In this document: positions 9,385-17,265 of the stretch, piece by piece
How the letters are laid out: each line of letters opens with the position of its first letter
How positions within the stretch are numbered: the first letter of the stretch is position 1
Assembly (NCBI GenBank): GCA_018500015.2
Contig: JAHBAR020000030.1
Span: 1-32,721, forward strand
Length of the DNA stretch: 32,721 nt
Direction: 5' to 3'
DNA from: Candidatus Kerfeldbacteria bacterium
GTDB lineage: Bacteria; Patescibacteriota; Patescibacteriia; UBA9570; XYC2-FULL-38-9
Program-made: the position numbers and the translations under genes
The notes under the pieces: generated by a model
Databases searched by the model: none
What the model saw: the letters and a program-made list of their open reading frames with translations, nothing else
Told to the model about the DNA's origin: nothing

Positions 9385-10695
9385 ATGCGCTACTACAAAC
9401 CCATTATCCTCACTCTCATTACGTTGACGACACTTCCGTTTTGTTTGGTCTTTCTCAATCTTGACTTGTCAGTGTACTCAGCATTCCCAAAACTGTTTTG
9501 GCTCCAGCTCTTTGGAGTTATCGGGAGCGTTACTGGATTGATTGGTATTGTGCTGTGCTTCTGGCAAGTGCTGCTTGGTTCGCGTTGGATCACCAAACAT
9601 ATCACCAACGATTTATTGTGGATCAACCGCGAGCATCAACGGCTCGGAATTTACGGCGGCATGTTCGTTCTTGTGCACCCGTTTTTTCAAATGTATGCAT
9701 ACGGTGAGTCGTGGCTCTTTCTGTTTTTTCCGTACATCGATACACACTTTAATACACAAATTACCTTTGGTCGCATCGCATTCCTCCTTTTTGCTGTTGT
9801 GTGGGTGACGAGTGCTGTTATACGTGGAAAAATCAGCTATCGTCCGTGGTTGTATTTGCACTACTTTGCATACGGTGTGTTGATCTTTGCTGCGCTTCAC
9901 ATTCGTGAAATTGGTTCTGTGCTTGCACACTATGAATGGTTGCGCACATTGCTGACAGCAATTTTTCCAATCACACTTGTGCTGCTTATTGTTCGTCTTC
10001 TTTACGCATGTGGAGCGCTGCAGTATCGGTATTGCGTTGTGGCCGTGCATCGCGTTGGTCAAGTGGTGGTGTTTCGTGTGATGCCGCAAACACAACATAA
10101 AATTTTTCCACGCGCAGGACAATTCTGTTACGTGCAATTGAAAAAACTCAGTGAGTCGCATCCATTTTCTGTTATGGATGTTGATGAGCGTACAGGTGAA
10201 CTCACATTCGGTATCAAATCTTTCGGAAAATATTCCAAGCGCGTATTCGACATTGCAGTGGGTGCAGAAATTTTTCTTGATGGTCCGTTTGGAGTGTTTT
10301 GCGAAGAAGGGCGTAACGCACAACCAAAAGTGCTGATCGCTGGTGGCATCGGTATCACGCCGCTCTATCATGTTGTGCGCAAATATTCGAGCGAGCACAC
10401 ATACATGATCAACTGCAACCGCACGTTGAGCGAAGCTGTTGGACGCATGCAACTGCAAGAACATCTTGGTGCGCGCTACACCGATGTGATTTCCAACGAA
10501 CAGATCGACGATCCGCACGTTGTGTGTGGCGCGCTTAACGAAGAAGTGCTGCGCCAACGTGTCCCTCAGGAAATATGGAAAAACGCAGAAATATTTTTCT
10601 GTGGTAATCCAAAATTTTACGCTGCGACACGTGTGATTCTCTTGCGTATGGGCATTCCCGCGAAGCGCATTCATTTTGAGGCGTTCTCGTTATGA
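9385..10695 (+). CDS. Ferric reductase-like transmembrane protein with FAD/NAD(P)-binding (FNR-like) domain
   Basis: N-terminal TM bundle with conserved His (FVLVHPFFQ; LYLHYFAYGVLIFAALHIREIG), FAD motif SHPFSVMD, NAD(P) motif VLIAGGIGITPLYHVVRKY, C-terminal EIFFCGNPKF...HFEAFSL. Confidence 0.9.
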   Translation: MRYYKPIILTLITLTTLPFCLVFLNLDLSVYSAFPKLFWLQLFGVIGSVTGLIGIVLCFWQVLLGSRWITKHITNDLLWINREHQRLGIYGGMFVLVHPFFQMYAYGESWLFLFFPYIDTHFNTQITFGRIAFLLFAVVWVTSAVIRGKISYRPWLYLHYFAYGVLIFAALHIREIGSVLAHYEWLRTLLTAIFPITLVLLIVRLLYACGALQYRYCVVAVHRVGQVVVFRVMPQTQHKIFPRAGQFCYVQLKKLSESHPFSVMDVDERTGELTFGIKSFGKYSKRVFDIAVGAEIFLDGPFGVFCEEGRNAQPKVLIAGGIGITPLYHVVRKYSSEHTYMINCNRTLSEAVGRMQLQEHLGARYTDVISNEQIDDPHVVCGALNEEVLRQRVPQEIWKNAEIFFCGNPKFYAATRVILLRMGIPAKRIHFEAFSL

Positions 10696-11597
10696 AATCT
10701 CTACTCGACGCATTTCCAGGGTTGGGCACGTTGTGGTGGATTGATGTTGAGGATGCGCTTTCACATGAGCGCATGGTCATGCTTAAAGGGTTGGTCATCG
10801 CTCAGATGAAAAATTTCGAAGAGACCTATTCGCGTTTTAAAGAAACATCTTTGCTCTCAACACTCAATCGTGAAAAATTCATCGAAGATGCGCCAGATGA
10901 ATTTATCGACATGCTCATGCGTTCGCAGCGCTACGAGCGCATGACGCGCGGTTTGTTTTCGATTGCCGTTGGCGGCGTGCTTGAGCGTCTCGGCTACGGA
11001 CTCACAGGCGACACGACACTTCCACTCCCGCAGCAGCTTCCATCGATCGAGTCGTTTCTGACAATCGATCATCACACTGTGCGCATCGACAACAGCATCC
11101 GCATCGATCTTGGTGGCATCGGCAAAGCGTATCTTATTGAGCGACTCGCAGACTCTATTCGTTCAAACGGTGTCAAAGAATTTCTCATCAACGGTGGCGG
11201 CGACATTTTGGTGGAAAGTAGCACAGAGCTTCACATTGAAATCGAACATCCTACGAATCCTGAGCTCAGCATCGCATCAATCCCCATCACGCACGGTGCG
11301 ATCTGTACCTCATCGCCGTTCAAGCGAGCGTGGAAAGGGGAGGGCAACATCAAGAGACAGCACATTATCCATCCGCATCACACACAAGAAACAGCTGATA
11401 CCTTTCAAGAAAGTGCGACGGTGCGCGCGCCAACCACCGTTGATGCCGATGTCTTTGCAACAGTGTGCGTGCTCTTAGGTTCGAAGAGGTGGGATGAGAT
11501 CGCAGAGCTCGCTCCACTCTTTCACGCCGACGTGCTACTCTGCTCAGGTGCTGGAATCGCACATGCATCAGAGAACATTCATTCAACTATTCATTAA
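10692..11597 (+). CDS. apbE: ApbE-like FAD:protein FMN transferase
   Basis: RIDLGGIGKAYLIERLADSIRSNGVKEFLINGGGDILV, GAICTSSPFKR, HIIHPHH, TVDADVFATVCVLLG pattern; ATGA overlap with the upstream reductase. Confidence 0.85.
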   Translation: MKSLLDAFPGLGTLWWIDVEDALSHERMVMLKGLVIAQMKNFEETYSRFKETSLLSTLNREKFIEDAPDEFIDMLMRSQRYERMTRGLFSIAVGGVLERLGYGLTGDTTLPLPQQLPSIESFLTIDHHTVRIDNSIRIDLGGIGKAYLIERLADSIRSNGVKEFLINGGGDILVESSTELHIEIEHPTNPELSIASIPITHGAICTSSPFKRAWKGEGNIKRQHIIHPHHTQETADTFQESATVRAPTTVDADVFATVCVLLGSKRWDEIAELAPLFHADVLLCSGAGIAHASENIHSTIH

Positions 11598-11603
11598 ATC
11601 TAT

Positions 11604-12125
11604 ATGAACACAAAAGCTTTTGTAGGAGCAGGCGTTGGTGTCATTGTTGTTGGTAGCGGCGTTATCGCGTACCAAGTATCAAAACCCACTGAAACCGAAA
11701 CTCCAACGAACACAAACGTTGTTTCGACAAACACGAACACACGCACAAATGCAAACACTGTTCGTACAAACATAAACACTTCGACAACAAACGCAAACAC
11801 TAGTGTAGCAAAGAACACAAATACGAACGTATCATCAGGTGCAAACGGAACGTTTTCCGCAACAGTTTCATATCAAGCACCAAACGAGAGTAACACAATC
11901 ACTGTTTCTGTGACCATCGCAAACGATATTGTTCAATCAACAACACTCAGCAGCCAGCCGGGCGGCGCGCAGTCAGCACAATACCAAGCCGCATTTAAAG
12001 CCGCGTACACAAGCAAAGTAGTTGGTCAAAATATCAACACCTTAAATTTGTCGCGTGTTGGTGGAGCGACGCTTACTACGCAAGCGTTTAATAACGCTAT
12101 CGCTCAAATCAAGAACCAGTTGTAG
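11604..12125 (+). CDS. FMN-binding domain protein, membrane-anchored, with Asn/Thr-rich linker
   Basis: N-terminal TM AFVGAGVGVIVVGSGVIAYQV; linker TNTNVVSTNTNTRTNANT...; FMN_bind-like C-terminus ending NLSRVGGATLTTQAFNNAIAQIKNQL. Confidence 0.85.
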   Translation: MNTKAFVGAGVGVIVVGSGVIAYQVSKPTETETPTNTNVVSTNTNTRTNANTVRTNINTSTTNANTSVAKNTNTNVSSGANGTFSATVSYQAPNESNTITVSVTIANDIVQSTTLSSQPGGAQSAQYQAAFKAAYTSKVVGQNINTLNLSRVGGATLTTQAFNNAIAQIKNQL

Positions 12126-12561
12126 AGCGTTCTTTTTTCGACTTCAGAAAAAAGATAAGCGCGAGAATGAGTTCTATAGCGCCCGCGAGCCCAAACATCA
12201 TTGGACCAAACCACAAGCTCACAAATGAGTTCAGTATTCCTTGATCAGGATGTTGTGGATTGTAGTACACACTTACTGTGCCGCCAACAGGAGCAATGGC
12301 AGGTGATTGAGCGCTGACTGCACGAAAAGTGTGCACAGAATTTTGTGCATCAATATACATCACTGTTGGTGAGTACCCGCGTCTTTTTTGTCTGAGTTCA
12401 GTGACTGTGCCTGTTGTTTGTGTCCATGTGTGCACACGTTGCCACGAAAGTATGTACCACGCAGCGCTTGCAAGCACAAAAAGAATGCCGAGCACGCACA
12501 AAATGCGCGCAGCAATTTTTGGATTGTGTCGACGCCCTGATGTAACTACCACCATACGCAT
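12109..12561 (-). CDS. DUF3592 domain membrane protein
   Basis: TTGTVTELRQKRRGYSPTVMYIDAQNSVHTFRAVSAQSPAIAPVGGTVSVYYNPQHPDQGILNSFVSLWFGPMMFGLAGAIELILAL with flanking TM helices; exact start ambiguous (12555, 12561 or 12579). Confidence 0.8.
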   Translation of the reverse strand: MRMVVVTSGRRHNPKIAARILCVLGILFVLASAAWYILSWQRVHTWTQTTGTVTELRQKRRGYSPTVMYIDAQNSVHTFRAVSAQSPAIAPVGGTVSVYYNPQHPDQGILNSFVSLWFGPMMFGLAGAIELILALIFFLKSKKERSTTGS

Positions 12562-12689
12562 ATAGCGTAGCACATCCATTCTATTTTCGGTATTATACAA
12601 CAGGTGAGTGGATGGTGTATTTGAACAGCGACTTTGTGAAACTAGGGCTTGTGCTCCAAAACAAAAATTGATACCATTTTCTTAGGTTC

Positions 12690-12722
12690 GACGTCCCACC
12701 ACATTCTTTGGGATGTCTTTAT
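12690..12722 (+). terminator. Possible terminator or 5' hairpin upstream of the lipoprotein gene
   Basis: GACGTCCC...GGGATGTC (one G:U pair) followed by TTTATTT. Confidence 0.45.
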
Positions 12723-12742
12723 TTCTAAAAAACATTTACCCT

Positions 12743-13354
12743 ATGAAATCAAAACTACTTCTTACAATTCCAGTTATCGCACTGGCAACAATCTTGACTG
12801 GCTGCACAATGACTGTAACCAACACAAACGCTAATTTCAATGCTGCTGCAAATACGAATGTTGCGGTAGAGAATACAAATACAGCGGTGAATGAGAATAC
12901 AAACGTTTCCACGACTAACACAAACACCTCAGCCCACGCGGACTGGAAAACATATACTGATCCCGAGAAAGATTATAGTTTCCAGTATCCCTCTGACTGG
13001 AACGTCAGAGTGTATCAAGAAGGTGATCCTGGAGAAATGGGCGTTAGTTTAGGAACTATTATTATTTCTTCGGATGTCTGTCGTATTTTTGGAAATACAA
13101 TGCGGGCAGGATCTATCGAAGATATTAAAAGTACCGCAACATCAGATCAGCAACTCTCTCCAGTGTATTCTGACTCTGAGGTTGAAGGTATTAAATACTA
13201 TACAACTGTAAATGAGTCTGGTGATAAGGCGTTCGTTTATGGTTTTGATATACATGGTTTAGAATTGGGTTTTAATTTAGTTGAAAATATTAACGACGAA
13301 CAATGTTCAAATATTTTTGACGAAATAATGATGACTTTAAGTGCACATTCCTGA
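12743..13354 (+). CDS. Lipoprotein with Asn/Thr-rich linker and PsbP-like domain
   Basis: Lipobox MKSKLLLTIPVIALATILTGC; linker TNTNANFNAAANTNVAVENTNTAVNENTNVSTTNTNTS; then WKTYTDPEKDYSFQYPSDWNV. Confidence 0.75.
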   Translation: MKSKLLLTIPVIALATILTGCTMTVTNTNANFNAAANTNVAVENTNTAVNENTNVSTTNTNTSAHADWKTYTDPEKDYSFQYPSDWNVRVYQEGDPGEMGVSLGTIIISSDVCRIFGNTMRAGSIEDIKSTATSDQQLSPVYSDSEVEGIKYYTTVNESGDKAFVYGFDIHGLELGFNLVENINDEQCSNIFDEIMMTLSAHS

Positions 13355-13400
13355 GCTAGCACGCTCTCTTGAAATCTCTTCAGGAGAGAAGCTAGCTCAG
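13351..13400. repeat. 50-bp near-perfect inverted repeat (extended hairpin)
   Basis: CTGAGCTAGC (13351-13360) / GCTAGCTCAG (13391-13400), with inner arms CTCTCTTGAA / TTCAGGAGAG. Confidence 0.85.
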
Positions 13401-13454
13401 GAGTAATAATGCTTTTGAGTCTAGGAACGTCAACACAGTCAAAAGAGGTGTGTT

Positions 13455-15056
13455 ATGAAGCGCGCTGCGCTCATCTTCATCGCGTTCATCATCGGGATGT
13501 TCGCTCACATCGGTTTGGCCTTCGCTGCCTCGCGTATGTACATCGTGCCCATCAACTCGACGGATTTCGATTACATCGCGCAGTACCCGGATCCGCACTA
13601 TACGGCGAACGCCGCATGCGGTAGCGAAACCTACGTGTACTACTCACAGCATGAAGGCATGGATTTCATCCTGCCCGAGGGTACACCGGTGTACGCAGCG
13701 GCTAGCGGAACGGTCACGAGGGCGAGTGAGTCGTGCAGCTCGGAATACTGTTACGGCAACTACCTCTACATCAACCACGGCAGCAACAACTGGACGCTCT
13801 ACGCGCACCTGAGTTCCTATGTGGTCAGTAGCGGGGCGTATGTGAGCCAGGGCGACCTGATCGCGTACTCGGGATCGACCGGAACGTCGACCCCTCACCT
13901 GCACTGGGAGGTTGTCACCGGAAGCAGCGCCGTCTCAGGTAGTCCCAACAATCCGTACTACTGCGACAACGAGTGGTTCACGACGAACCCTCCGACCTAC
14001 GCGGATCAGATGTGCACCGACCACACCTACCCCATCAACCTCCTCACGATCTCACAGAACAGCTCGACCTACGACTTCAACGGGTACTACACCGATGAGT
14101 CGGGAACGTCGATCGAGCTGTACGAACTGGAGAGCCTCATGGCAGATGACGTGGGTGCCATCACCAACCACAAGGGCTGGGCTTCCGGCGACGTGGATGG
14201 TGATTCCGACGACGACATCGTGGAAGTGCTCGACAACGGGAGCTACACGTACGTCTACGTCTACAAGAGTGACGGAACGGGCAGCTTCGGGTCACGTACG
14301 CAGTGGGCCAAGACCACGACCGGGGTGTTCACGTCGAGTACGTCTGGGGTTAACACCATCTTCCTCGAGGACATGGACAACGACTCCGACTCAGACCTCA
14401 TCATGGGGTGGAGGAACTCTGACAATACCATGAAGTGGAAGACGTACACGAGCACAGGTTCAAGCTTTGGTGGCACGACCAACGGAGTGATCTGGAGCTC
14501 GTCCTTCGGGAACTATCTGGATCTCTTCCAGATCGGTGACTACAAGGACAACGGCAAGGGTGAGCTGCTCTGCGGTCGGGAAGCCGACGGCACGAACAAC
14601 TACACCTTCTCGAGCGCCCTCACCTGGAAGCGGTTGTCGAGCACCGGTGGCGTCACGACCGTCGCGACTGGCTATGGCTACTCGGGCGATGCCTTCTTCT
14701 CGGTCGATGTCAACAGCGACGACCCAGAGGATCTCGTGCGAGTCGATCTGTATGACTCGACGGTGTCGGTGTACATGGAGCAGTACTCGAGCTCTTCTTC
14801 CGCCTTCGGCTCTGCGAGCAAGCTTGCTACCGATGTCGGCGGAACGGATGGGAGTTACTTCTTCTACCCACTCAACTCCAGCGACAGCTACCCGGATCTG
14901 ATGAGGCTCAACACCTCTGGTGAACTCTACCTGAGTCTCAACGCCTCAGGCAGCTCGCTCACCACCCAGAGCCTTGAGTACACGGTCATAACTGGAATGC
15001 CGACGAGTGATGCCTACCTCTTCGGCGACTTCGGCACCACCACGGTCTGCGAGTAG
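13455..15056 (+). CDS. Secreted M23 family metallopeptidase with C-terminal FG-GAP/VCBS-like repeats
   Basis: Signal peptide MKRAALIFIAFIIGMFAHIGLAFA; M23 motifs HEGMD and TPHLHWEV; repeats GDVDGDSDDDIVEVLDNG, LEDMDNDSDSDLIMGW, GDYKDNGKGELLCG, DVNSDDPEDLVRVD. Confidence 0.92.
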   Translation: MKRAALIFIAFIIGMFAHIGLAFAASRMYIVPINSTDFDYIAQYPDPHYTANAACGSETYVYYSQHEGMDFILPEGTPVYAAASGTVTRASESCSSEYCYGNYLYINHGSNNWTLYAHLSSYVVSSGAYVSQGDLIAYSGSTGTSTPHLHWEVVTGSSAVSGSPNNPYYCDNEWFTTNPPTYADQMCTDHTYPINLLTISQNSSTYDFNGYYTDESGTSIELYELESLMADDVGAITNHKGWASGDVDGDSDDDIVEVLDNGSYTYVYVYKSDGTGSFGSRTQWAKTTTGVFTSSTSGVNTIFLEDMDNDSDSDLIMGWRNSDNTMKWKTYTSTGSSFGGTTNGVIWSSSFGNYLDLFQIGDYKDNGKGELLCGREADGTNNYTFSSALTWKRLSSTGGVTTVATGYGYSGDAFFSVDVNSDDPEDLVRVDLYDSTVSVYMEQYSSSSSAFGSASKLATDVGGTDGSYFFYPLNSSDSYPDLMRLNTSGELYLSLNASGSSLTTQSLEYTVITGMPTSDAYLFGDFGTTTVCE

Positions 15057-15069
15057 ACCACTGGTGCCT

Positions 15070-15106
15070 CTGCGTTTACTCTCACGAGTGAGCGCAGTCT
15101 TTTTTA
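15070..15106 (+). terminator. Intrinsic terminator after the M23 gene
   Basis: CTGCGTTTACTC-TCAC-GAGTGAGCGCAG (G:U pairs) followed by TCTTTTTTATT. Confidence 0.8.
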
Positions 15107-15285
15107 TTGTTACTGGAAAAACTTATCCACAGGGTAGGGGAAAGGCAAAATATACGGTTTTTTAGGGACAATTCATAAAAAATAGCTAAAGTTAGCTACA
15201 TTTATAATTCTAATGGGATGCTCACTTGCTTTTTTAACTCTAAAATGTCGTAGTAGAAGCAGAAATCTGTGCATAAAAATACCCC

Positions 15286-15314
15286 TTGACAGTAGTATAT
15301 GAAACGAATATGCT
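15286..15314 (+). promoter_or_regulatory. sigma70-type promoter for tuf
   Basis: TTGACA - 17 nt - TATGCT, about 120 nt upstream of the tuf ATG. Confidence 0.75.
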
Positions 15315-15437
15315 TATCGTTGCGCTTTTTGGAGCCCATTCCAGCCATTCTTTATATGGCTTAAATGAAAGAATTTTTGGGATAGGCTCTAAACAACAGG
15401 CAGTATCAATTAATTTATTAGCCAACTAAACATTTGT

Positions 15438-16631
15438 ATGGCAGACAAGTTTAATCGTTCCAAACCTCATGTGAACGTCGGTACCATTGGTCACGTCGAT
15501 CACGGAAAAACAACCCTCACCGCAGCTTTGTTGACTGTTGGTGCAGCTATGGGCAACATGGCTCAATCTAAATCAGTGGATGAAATCGATAACGCCCCTG
15601 AAGAAAAGGCTCGCGGTATTACGATTAACACTTCACACGTTGAGTACGAGACAGCTGCTCGCCACTACGCACATGTCGACTGTCCAGGACACGCAGATTA
15701 TGTGAAGAATATGATCACTGGTGCTGCTCAGATGGATGGCGCTATCCTCGTTGTGTCTGCTACAGACGGCCCAATGCCTCAAACAAAAGAACACATCCTC
15801 CTTGCTCGCCAAGTTGGTGTGCCTTCTATCGTTGTGTTCTTGAACAAATGTGATCAGGTTGATGACGAAGAGTTGTTGACTCTCGTTGAAGTTGAAATTC
15901 GCGACCTCCTCAACAAATACGAATTCCCTGGCGATACAACTCCAATCATTCGTGGTTCAGCTCTCAAAGCTCTCGAAAATCCAAACGATCCAGAGGCTTC
16001 AAAAGGCGTTCGCGAATTGCTCGCAACCCTCGACACCTATATTCCACAACCACAACGTGAAACAGACAAACCATTCTTGATGCCTATTGAAGACATCTTT
16101 ACAATCGAAGGTCGTGGTACAGTGGTGACTGGTCGTATCGAACGCGGCATGGTCAAAATCAACGAAGAAGTTGAAATCGTCGGTCTCAAAGAAACTGCAA
16201 AAACAGTTGTTACTGGTATCGAAATGTTCAACAAGCAACTTGATGAAGGTATGGCTGGCGACAACGCAGGTCTTCTCCTTCGTGGTATCAAGAAAGAAGA
16301 TGTTGAGCGTGGTCAAGTGCTCGCAAAACCAGGCACAATCACTCCTCACACTGAATTTGAAGCTGAAGTCTACATTCTTTCCAAAGATGAAGGTGGTCGT
16401 TCAACTCCATTCACAAACGGTTACAAACCACAGTTCTACATGCGCACAACCGATGTGACAGGTGATGTGACTCTTGCTGCAGGAACAGAAATGGTCATGC
16501 CAGGCGACACAGTCAAAGGCATGAAAGTGAAACTTCTCAAAGCAGTTGCTATGGAAGAGAAACAACGTTTCGCTATCCGTGAAGGTGGCCGCACAGTTGG
16601 TGCAGGTGTCATTACAAAGATTATTGCCTAA
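15438..16631 (+). CDS. tuf: Translation elongation factor Tu
   Basis: [57 protein letters not shown]. Confidence 0.98.
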   Translation: MADKFNRSKPHVNVGTIGHVDHGKTTLTAALLTVGAAMGNMAQSKSVDEIDNAPEEKARGITINTSHVEYETAARHYAHVDCPGHADYVKNMITGAAQMDGAILVVSATDGPMPQTKEHILLARQVGVPSIVVFLNKCDQVDDEELLTLVEVEIRDLLNKYEFPGDTTPIIRGSALKALENPNDPEASKGVRELLATLDTYIPQPQRETDKPFLMPIEDIFTIEGRGTVVTGRIERGMVKINEEVEIVGLKETAKTVVTGIEMFNKQLDEGMAGDNAGLLLRGIKKEDVERGQVLAKPGTITPHTEFEAEVYILSKDEGGRSTPFTNGYKPQFYMRTTDVTGDVTLAAGTEMVMPGDTVKGMKVKLLKAVAMEEKQRFAIREGGRTVGAGVITKIIA

Positions 16632-16703
16632 TATAGATGAACAGATAGCCCGTTTTCTTTCTGAGAACTCGGGCTATCACTGTTCATTGTTCTTTCAACC
16701 CAC

Positions 16704-17042
16704 ATGTCTACACAGAAAAAATCTGAAACCCCGACTCTTACGAAAGTTCGCGTGAAAATCCGCGCGTACGATCACAAGATCATCGATCAATCGACAAAAA
16801 CGATTATCGACACAGCTACGAGAACTGGTGCGACTGTCGCAGGTCCAATCCCTCTGCCTACAGAGAAATCTCGCTACACCGTGTTAAAATCAACGTTCGT
16901 CCACAAGAATGCTCGTGATCAATTCGAGATTCGCGTGCACAAACGCTTGATCGACATCGTGAACCCAACAGCGAAGACTGTGGACGCTCTCTCGAACCTC
17001 AATCTCCCCGCAGGAGTTGACATCGAGATCAAAATGATGTAA
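16704..17042 (+). CDS. rpsJ: 30S ribosomal protein S10
   Basis: [71 protein letters not shown]. Confidence 0.97.
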   Translation: MSTQKKSETPTLTKVRVKIRAYDHKIIDQSTKTIIDTATRTGATVAGPIPLPTEKSRYTVLKSTFVHKNARDQFEIRVHKRLIDIVNPTAKTVDALSNLNLPAGVDIEIKMM

Positions 17043-17191
17043 ATTCCGTAAGGTTTTACGCCATTTCGAAGGTAACACTTCAACTCTTCCCTCATTTCGA
17101 CGGCAGTGATCGCTGAGCGCAATGCTCGCGATATCAATCGTCAAACGGAAAAACGCAAGTTTAGAGAAGAGATAATTATAACTTAATAAAG

Positions 17192-17250
17192 AGACCGTGC
17201 TTTAACACTATGAACGCTTTGCTCGCGTTCCAATGGTCAGCGGTCTTTTT
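17192..17250 (+). terminator. Composite hairpin with T-run upstream of rplC (candidate attenuator)
   Basis: Outer stem AGACCG (17192-17197) / CGGTCT (17241-17246), inner stem GAACGC / GCGTTC (17212-17230), then TTTTT. Confidence 0.6.
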
Positions 17251-17265
17251 GTGTGAACTACTGCT

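Noticed and set aside
9613-10674. 353-aa minus-strand ORF antisense to the ferric-reductase gene
   Set aside because: Low-complexity His/Asn/Cys-rich translation is typical of an antisense frame; the plus strand has clear FAD/NAD(P) motifs.
11697-12930. Repetitive aac-aca tracts considered as a CRISPR array
   Set aside because: No regular direct repeat/spacer structure; they are in-frame Asn/Thr linkers and no cas genes are present.
13912-14433. 173-aa Thr/Arg/Ser-rich ORF in another frame of the M23 gene
   Set aside because: Composition reflects the GC-rich alternate frame; the M23 frame has a signal peptide, zinc motifs and repeats.
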